From Pseudomonadota bacterium (GTDB taxonomy: Bacteria; Desulfobacterota; Syntrophobacteria; Syntrophobacterales; Syntrophobacteraceae), in NCBI GenBank assembly GCA_023416335.1, contig JAEZHY010000246.1, forward strand, positions 1-39,362: 39,362 nt of DNA, given 5' to 3'. The notes under the pieces were generated by a model. That model did not search any database, was not told where the DNA came from, and saw only the letters and a list, made by a program, of their open reading frames with translations. Each line of letters begins with the position of its first letter. Within the stretch, counting starts at the first letter, position 1. Made by a program: the position numbers and the translations under genes. Shown one piece after another: positions 34,184-39,362 of the stretch.

Positions 34184-34804
34184 TCAGATGGAATGGACAT
34201 TCGCAGCAGGGTTAAAATCGGAGAGTGCCTGACGGACGGCTCCGACAAAAAGGGCAAAGACACCGGACGGGCGCACGGATATTTCAGGGAGGAATTCTTT
34301 GAACATGCGGAGTCGCAAGCCGTTGGTCAGCTCCAGTTGTGCTCCCTTTCCCCCCTTGCAGCGGTTGCAGATATTACCGGGATCGATCCCGTTGCAACCG
34401 GAATTTCTTCTCGATACATGGAAGCCGCTTGCCGCCAGGCGATTGGAGATAAGCTCAACCATCCTGCACGACAGGCCACCGACGTAGACAATGGGATCGT
34501 CTCCGTGATAACCGTGAACGGTCAATATGGCCCGCGCTCTTTGTGCAAGCCGGCGCCCTTCGGGTTCGTCGAATAGCGTGCTGGTTATGTGCAGGCGGTT
34601 GTTGTCTCGGTTCTTCTTTCCCTCAAAGCAATAGAAATCGTAATCCGATCCTGCAATGGCTTCGGCCAGTTCCGATGTGCCGGGTTCGATCCGGCCGCCG
34701 TGCGGTGCCATGATGACGATGTCCGAACTGCGGGATGCCGTCCGGATGTCAAAATCCACGCCGATTCTTTCACTTTGCGCGAGTTGGGAGTAACTACTAT
34801 ACAT
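34184..34804 (-). CDS. poly-gamma-glutamate hydrolase family protein (PghP-like, DUF867)
   Basis: A 206-residue zinc-amidohydrolase-like protein. Family motifs are IMAPHGGRIEPGTSELA (His35, Glu40), HITSTLFDEP (His72) and TVHGYHGDD (His97, His100). Phage PghP proteins of this family cut poly-gamma-glutamate capsules; chromosomal copies have been annotated as 'phage-related replication protein'. No signal peptide is seen. The role of this copy, next to an exonuclease-like gene, is open. Confidence 0.83.
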   Translation of the reverse strand: MYSSYSQLAQSERIGVDFDIRTASRSSDIVIMAPHGGRIEPGTSELAEAIAGSDYDFYCFEGKKNRDNNRLHITSTLFDEPEGRRLAQRARAILTVHGYHGDDPIVYVGGLSCRMVELISNRLAASGFHVSRRNSGCNGIDPGNICNRCKGGKGAQLELTNGLRLRMFKEFLPEISVRPSGVFALFVGAVRQALSDFNPAANVHSI

Positions 34805-35070
34805 ATGGGATCCGTGACTTCGTATTTGATTGGCGTTGATGATAACTTATCGTGGGTGGCTGCTCAAGGGATTCGTCGAGCGGGAGGAGATGGGGACAAA
34901 AGCCGGGAGGGCCGGCGGCGAAGAAATCCGCCGCCAATGAGCCCTTCGTATCTGTCAGGCAGGCTCCCTGTAATACTGCAGGGGAGATAGTAATCAAGTC
35001 GGCTGGTATTCATCATCAGAAAAAGTGGATTTTGTCGTAATTCCAAAACCGTTGTATGGAATCATCCCGA

Positions 35071-35529
35071 TCAACCGGGATTGGACATGCTGCCCTCGCC
35101 GCAGCCGGAATATCCCGGGTATCCCAGGTTTGCCGAGCCTTTGTGGCGCTCCATGCGGTGAGCCATCCTTTTACCGTGCATGGATGAAAACATACGCTGG
35201 AATTCGTGGCGCTGAGTTACCAGTTCATTGAGTACGTCCGACATGGCGGAAATCTTCTGGTCGCCCTGAGCAGAGTTCATCGCTGCAATTTTCTGGTCGA
35301 GTCTCTGGTTCATGGAATTGACTTCTTCCTGGAATTTCCTGTGCTGCTCTCTCCAGTCTTGCTTAGTGCTTTTGGCTTTTCCGGTATCCGTTCCCATGTT
35401 TCCCTGGTTGGCAGATTGGTGCTGGATATTTGCATCATAGGGTTGTGAAGAAGACTGCTGTGCCAAGAGCAGTGAGGGTACCATGCCCATAACGACGGTG
35501 AGCAACAGAACCAAAACCAAGCGTTTCAT
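35071..35529 (-). CDS. periplasmic helical protein, unknown
   Basis: A 152-residue exported protein with a signal peptide (residues 1-23, cleavage after LLA). A Gln/Asn/Ser-rich linker is followed by a charged helical segment with coiled-coil character (QDWREQHRKFQEEVNSMNQR and onward), a second helix, and a Gly-rich tail. The layout recalls small periplasmic Spy/CpxP-like helical proteins, without the LTxxQ motif. The ATG at 35529 follows AAGGAG; the longer frame to 35583 has no better start. Confidence 0.65.
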   Translation of the reverse strand: MKRLVLVLLLTVVMGMVPSLLLAQQSSSQPYDANIQHQSANQGNMGTDTGKAKSTKQDWREQHRKFQEEVNSMNQRLDQKIAAMNSAQGDQKISAMSDVLNELVTQRHEFQRMFSSMHGKRMAHRMERHKGSANLGYPGYSGCGEGSMSNPG

Positions 35530-36228
35530 TGGCCTTACTCCTTTATCTTTCTCAATCTGACAAGAGTGAACTTCGTGATTCATTTCTTTATAGAGAACGC
35601 CTGCTATTGACGAACTCCGAACTAAAGATAATCATTGCGCAATGAGCGGAAGGGTATCGTAAGGCGGAGAATCGGTCAGCGAGACATCAGAGAGTTTTGC
35701 ACGAACAGAGTTGTGGCCCAACAAAAAGCCCGGCAATCATAAATGATGCCGGGCTTTTTGTTGAGGGCGTTCAAATGGCTGACCCGGCTGCTACGGACCA
35801 GCAAAGGGTTGTTCTTCTCATTCTCATGATGCCTCCATCGCCAAGAGCGCGGGCGAACTCTCGTTTTTCTCGTACAGATGCTCCGACCGGAAGACTGCGG
35901 CGGGGCTAATCCACACAGTCTTCCTTTGACATCCCGGAAATCCCGCTGGTATACCACCGCCATACAGTGATACGATCTATATGTGAGGGGGGGGAGTTTT
36001 TGTGGGATCGGAGAATGCGAAGATCCTGACGCTTTTTCATACTCCGGTCGCTTTTCGAGGATGGCCGGCGACGGCCGCAGTCTGCCTCCATGTTCCGGGC
36101 ACTTTCCTGCAGGAACGGAGCGGAGACGAGGGGCTGTCCCGTTTCAGCCGGATCTTCCAAGCGATCGGGCCCTGAATCGGCGCCTCAGTTTCAGCGCAAA
36201 TGTCAACCGCGAAAATCCTGGAGCCTGC
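35530..36228. other. 699-bp region with an orphan bidirectional terminator
   Basis: It lies between the helical protein (leftward) and the GntR regulator (rightward). It contains a strong bidirectional terminator at 35721-35762. Frames on both strands cross this terminator and have no ribosome-binding site, so I do not call them. A frame upstream of the GntR start is open to 35983, but it does not look like protein before 36229. Confidence 0.5.
35721..35762. terminator. bidirectional rho-independent terminator without an adjacent gene
   Basis: ACAAAAAGCCCGGCA and TGCCGGGCTTTTTGT form a long stem with flanking A- and T-runs, so it can work on both strands. The nearest genes are 192 bp left (pointing away) and 467 bp right (pointing away), so it does not end either one. 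It may end small RNAs. Confidence 0.88.
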
Positions 36229-36867
36229 GTGAAAACACGACCTCAGCCTCTCAATAACGGGGTTTATGAAGCCCTCAAACGGGACATCCTCTGCATGGAG
36301 CTAAGCCCTGGATCTGTGCTCTGCGAAAGGGCTATAGCAAAAGAGATGGACGTAAGCAGAACTCCGGTCAGGGAAGCACTCCAGCGGCTTGAATCCGATG
36401 GATTGGTCAAAAGATACCCGAAACTCGGAGCGGTAGTTTCCGAACTCCTCCTGAGAGATGTCGCCGAAGCTTTTCAGATCCGTGAGTTTATTGAATCCCC
36501 GGCTGCGGCCATTGCGGCAAAGGTCCTCACTCGGGAGCAACTGGCCGTGGTTTCGGAGACTTTTGAGAGACTGGAGAGGGAACAAAATGGGCCTGAGGCA
36601 TGTTTGCTCCATGACGAGATGGATTTGCTGATCCACTCCCTGGTCATCAACGCGACGGGCAATTCAAGGCTCATAGGCATCATGTCCAGCCTCGACAACG
36701 TTTGCCGGCGAGCGCGCTCCATCGCAACGCCTGTCTGGTTCAGGGAAAGCATCGCCGAGCACAGACGACTCGTGGAAGCGCTGGAGCGTGGGGATAGTGC
36801 TGCGGCCGAAACAGCCATGAGGGCACATCTTGTGGCAACGAAGAAGAGACTGATCGAGATCGTGTGA
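36229..36867 (+). CDS. GntR-family transcriptional regulator (FadR/FCD subfamily)
   Basis: A 212-residue regulator. The N-terminal winged helix is seen in GVYEALKRDILCMELSPGS, and the recognition helix is in AKEMDVSRTPVREALQRLESDGLV. The C-terminal FCD ligand-binding domain has EFIESPAAAIAA, HDEMDLLIHSLVINATGN and EHRRLVEALERGDS, with its metal-binding Asp/His residues. The start is GTG at 36229 with GGAG six bases before; the frame extends to 35983 but the extra residues are not protein-like. It precedes an acid-sugar-type enzyme and a transporter gene and probably controls them. Confidence 0.9.
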   Translation: MKTRPQPLNNGVYEALKRDILCMELSPGSVLCERAIAKEMDVSRTPVREALQRLESDGLVKRYPKLGAVVSELLLRDVAEAFQIREFIESPAAAIAAKVLTREQLAVVSETFERLEREQNGPEACLLHDEMDLLIHSLVINATGNSRLIGIMSSLDNVCRRARSIATPVWFRESIAEHRRLVEALERGDSAAAETAMRAHLVATKKRLIEIV

Positions 36868-36967
36868 CTGGAAAGTGCCGTCACCGATAACCGCTGTCCC
36901 GCACGAGACTGCGGGACGGTGATGGCTGTGAAAAGAGAAGTGCATATTTCGTTGAGCAGGTGCTTGT

Positions 36968-38149
36968 ATGAAAATAACGAAGGTTGAGATTTTCGATTTG
37001 GACATACCCAGTGTTGGAACGGATTGGCACCCGGTCGTTGTCAGGGTGATTACCGACGAAGGGTACAGCGGCATTGGGGAAATAGGGCTCGCCTATGGGG
37101 CCGGCCATTCCGCCGGTGCCGGAATGATCAAGAACCTCGCTGAACTGTGCCTCATAGGAGCAGATCCGTTTCAGACCGAAAAGCTTTGGGACGTGATGCA
37201 GAAGAGAAGCTTCTGGGGATTGGGAGGCGGTCCGGTTGTCTTCGGAGCTATGAGCGCAATCGATATCGCGCTCTGGGATATCAAAGGAAAGGTCCTGAAT
37301 CTGCCGGTCTATCGACTCCTGGGCGGGCCATGCAGAGAAGAATTGAGAGCCTATGCGAGCCAGATCCAGTTCGGCTGGGGGCCCGGCAAAGCCTGGAATC
37401 TATGCAGGCCGGAAGAGTATGCGGAAGATACACTGCGCATCATGGAGGAAGGGTTCGATTGTATCAAAATCAACCCGATACGTTATGACGAGCAGGGGAA
37501 TTTCATACCTGGATTGAACGGTATTTTGCCGATCAAGACTCTCAATATGATTGTCGAAAGAGTCAAAGTCATGCGCGAAGCCGGAGGGGATAAACTCGAT
37601 ATCATCGTGGAGATGAATTCGAGGGCCTCGGTCTCCGCCGCCATCCAGATTGCAAAGCGATTGGAAGAATTCCATTGCATGTATCTCGAGGAACCGGTGC
37701 ACTTCCTGGATTTGGCCTTGATTCGAAAGGTATCGGAGAAGGTAAACATACCGTTGGCAGGTGGTGAGCGCCTCTATACCCGCTGGGGATTCCACTCTTT
37801 TATCGAGGCGCAGGTACTTGACGTGATACAGCCGGACATCGGACTGGCCGGAGGCTTCACCGAAGTCAAGAAAATATGCGACATGGCCCATATGTTCGAT
37901 TTGTCGGCCCAGATACACGTCTGCGGAGGCCCCGTAGCTTCCGCCGCCGCACTGCATATGGAAGCGGCCATCCCGAATTTTATCATTCACGAGCATCATG
38001 TTCGAGGCATCAAACCCGGCACCCGCGAGATATGCCTCAAAGACTACCAGCCCGTAAACGGGCGGTTCAAAGTCCCGGATGGGCCCGGTCTCGGGATCAC
38101 CCTCAATGATTCCGTGGTCTATAAGTCACCACACTACACCGTTTCATGA
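36968..38149 (+). CDS. enolase-superfamily (mandelate racemase/muconate lactonizing) enzyme, GalD-like
   Basis: A 393-residue enolase-superfamily enzyme. Three metal ligands are spaced 26 residues apart: Glu215 in VEMNSR, Glu241 in LEEP and Glu267 in GGER. The His317-Asp290 dyad (HVCGGP; QPD) is spaced as in galactonate dehydratase. The first ligand, Asp in GalD, is Glu here, and the GalD His two residues later is Asn217. This suggests dehydration of an acid sugar, with a substrate that is not predictable. It follows the regulator by 100 bp; AGGTG precedes the ATG. Confidence 0.88.
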   Translation: MKITKVEIFDLDIPSVGTDWHPVVVRVITDEGYSGIGEIGLAYGAGHSAGAGMIKNLAELCLIGADPFQTEKLWDVMQKRSFWGLGGGPVVFGAMSAIDIALWDIKGKVLNLPVYRLLGGPCREELRAYASQIQFGWGPGKAWNLCRPEEYAEDTLRIMEEGFDCIKINPIRYDEQGNFIPGLNGILPIKTLNMIVERVKVMREAGGDKLDIIVEMNSRASVSAAIQIAKRLEEFHCMYLEEPVHFLDLALIRKVSEKVNIPLAGGERLYTRWGFHSFIEAQVLDVIQPDIGLAGGFTEVKKICDMAHMFDLSAQIHVCGGPVASAAALHMEAAIPNFIIHEHHVRGIKPGTREICLKDYQPVNGRFKVPDGPGLGITLNDSVVYKSPHYTVS

Positions 38150-38268
38150 TGCCCGGTAAAGATGGCTGAAGGTTGACTTCGTTGGGTCGATCTCCGGGGC
38201 TTGTTCAGGGAGTGTCGACAAAGGTGAGATGGGTAGAAACACTACGTAACCTGGGAGGGAGTGTTCAG

Positions 38269-39258
38269 ATGAAACGATCCATTTATCGGTTGTCTTGTTT
38301 GCTGCCGGCGGGACTGGCGCTGGCTGCCATGTTGATCCCCGGACCGGCCGCAGCACAGGACAAGGCTTATCCTACACGAGAAATCAACTTGAACATCGGG
38401 GCACCGCCGGGAGGTACTCTCGACATCGCGGGAAGGGTTCTGGCCAAAGTTCTAAGCCGGACACTCGGTCAGCAGGTTGTGATCGTGAACAAGCCGGGAG
38501 CGGCACAAGCGGTTGCCGCTTCATACGTCTACAGCTCAAAGCCGGATGGCTATAATTTGGCCTTTATGCTCAATCCCAACCCGATCATGAAAAAAATCGA
38601 AGAATCGAGCCTTCCCTACTCACCCGAGGATTACACCTGCCTGGGCGCCATTGCGAGGTCGACTCTCGTTCTTACGGTAAAGGCGGATTCGCCTTGGAAA
38701 ACGTATGAAGATTTCATCAAGTATACGGCGGGCGAAGGCGGCAAGGTCATATTCGGCAATGACGGGGCCGGAGGGATCCAGCACCTGTTCCATCTTCAGT
38801 TGGCAGAGAAACTCGGAATGAAGAACGTTTCGCTGGTGCCGTTTCAAGGCGGGGGACCGGCAGTCCAGGCCCTGCTCGGAGGGCACATACAGGCGACGAC
38901 GACCTCCACCGGACCTGTGGCACCCTATGTGAAATCGGGTGATTTGCGGAACCTGGTGATCTTCGGACCGGAAAGGGATCCCCTGTACCCCGACATGCCC
39001 TCGATCAAGGAGAAGGGGCTCGATATTAATGTCGGTTCATGGGCGACTTTCATCGGTCCCAGAAAACTGCCGCCGGCTATCGCAGAGAAGCTTACCGTGG
39101 CGATCAAAGAGGCATGCCGGGACCAGGAAGTGAAGGATATCTTCGCCGGCATAGGATGGGCATATGAATACCTTACTCCGCAGGATCATCAAAAGGCATG
39201 GAAAGAAGAAGCGGAGGTCTATTCCAAGGAAATGAAAAAGCACGGGCTCGTAAAATAG
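38269..39258 (+). CDS. tripartite tricarboxylate transporter substrate-binding protein (TctC/Bug family)
   Basis: A 329-residue periplasmic binding protein with a signal peptide (residues 1-28, cleavage after AAA). Bug-family motifs are the start YPTREINLNIGAPPGGTLDI, VIVNKPGAAQAVA near residue 75, and VPFQGGGPAVQALLGGHI near residue 190. Such proteins bind carboxylates for TctAB transporters. GGGAGGGAG lies before the ATG at 38269. It follows the enolase-superfamily gene by 119 bp, and tctAB genes would be expected past the right edge, though a hairpin follows it. Confidence 0.92.
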   Translation: MKRSIYRLSCLLPAGLALAAMLIPGPAAAQDKAYPTREINLNIGAPPGGTLDIAGRVLAKVLSRTLGQQVVIVNKPGAAQAVAASYVYSSKPDGYNLAFMLNPNPIMKKIEESSLPYSPEDYTCLGAIARSTLVLTVKADSPWKTYEDFIKYTAGEGGKVIFGNDGAGGIQHLFHLQLAEKLGMKNVSLVPFQGGGPAVQALLGGHIQATTTSTGPVAPYVKSGDLRNLVIFGPERDPLYPDMPSIKEKGLDINVGSWATFIGPRKLPPAIAEKLTVAIKEACRDQEVKDIFAGIGWAYEYLTPQDHQKAWKEEAEVYSKEMKKHGLVK

Positions 39259-39327
39259 GAGCTCCGGCTGCCGGCTACTCTCAGGGTAGCTGCAGCGGCT
39301 CTCGTTTTTCTATCCGGTCATGTGCTG

Positions 39328-39361
39328 CCGTGCCCCGGAAACGTTTCCAACCGGGGCACGG
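39328..39361 (+). terminator. GC-rich hairpin at window end (possible terminator)
   Basis: Perfect 11-bp arms CCGTGCCCCGG (39328-39338) and CCGGGGCACGG (39351-39361) surround a 12-nt loop. The window stops right after the stem, so a T-run cannot be checked. It lies 70 bp after the binding-protein gene and may separate it from the next genes. Confidence 0.5.
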
Positions 39362-39362
39362 G

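Noticed and set aside
35676..35963. Minus-strand frame of 95 codons
   Set aside because: It reads straight through the strong bidirectional terminator and has no ribosome-binding site.
1..39362. Mobile elements, CRISPR arrays, prophage or defence island
   Set aside because: I found no transposase, integrase, phage structural gene, Cas protein or regularly spaced repeat; hicAB is the only defence- or mobility-associated item.

Overview
The window looks like a chromosomal segment of an anaerobic, motile Gram-negative bacterium of the Desulfobacterota (former Deltaproteobacteria, e.g. Syntrophobacterales- or Desulfomonile-like). This is an inference from gene content: a [2Fe-2S]/ASKHA corrinoid-protein activator, two glutaconate-type CoA-transferases, an ADP-forming acyl-CoA synthetase in two subunits, a PilZ-MotA-MotB cluster, a tandem universal stress protein and a tripartite tricarboxylate transporter binding protein. 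There are no rRNA genes, CRISPR arrays, integrases or transposases. One tRNA (His) is present.

Layout. 0-2.4 kb: the 3' end of a short-chain dehydrogenase facing a RACo-like corrinoid activator. 2.6-5.2 kb: a glycosyltransferase-like protein, a PP2C phosphatase and a PHP-domain phosphoesterase. 5.5-8.1 kb: a two-gene polysaccharide O-acetylation module (AlgI-like MBOAT plus AlgJ/AlgX-like protein). 8.2-12 kb: a run of small secreted, membrane or zinc-ribbon proteins of unknown function, plus an esterase-fold protein that has lost its nucleophile serine. 12.5-16.3 kb: tRNA-His, the fetAB-type ABC exporter, an O-methyltransferase and a tandem USP. 16.3-20.8 kb: two CoA-transferase gene pairs pointing away from each other across about 830 bp that hold a small Cys-rich protein and a good sigma-70-like promoter. 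21.0-23.3 kb: PilZ-motA-motB. 23.3-23.8 kb: a HicAB-type toxin-antitoxin pair. 24.1-27.5 kb: ADP-forming acyl-CoA synthetase alpha and beta subunits and an M20 peptidase. 27.8-35.5 kb: a FemAB/GNAT-like protein, several secreted or membrane proteins of unknown role, an alpha/beta hydrolase, an RNase H-like exonuclease coupled to a poly-gamma-glutamate-hydrolase-like protein. 36.2-39.3 kb: a GntR/FCD regulator, an enolase-superfamily acid-sugar dehydratase-like enzyme and a TctC-type binding protein, which together look like a sugar-acid uptake and catabolism operon running off the right edge.

The metabolic core (CoA-transferases, ADP-forming synthetase, SDR, corrinoid activator) fits an anaerobe handling organic acids as CoA thioesters, recovering ATP by substrate-level phosphorylation. 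I did not find one clearly new multi-gene system. The most unusual items are the pseudo-esterase, a PilZ protein with an approximately 60-residue insert between its two c-di-GMP motifs, a GalD-like enolase-superfamily enzyme with substituted active-site residues, a four-helix membrane protein built from an internal duplication, a secreted protein made of WVPGH repeats, a perfect 33-nt AT-rich palindrome and a bidirectional terminator with no adjacent gene.
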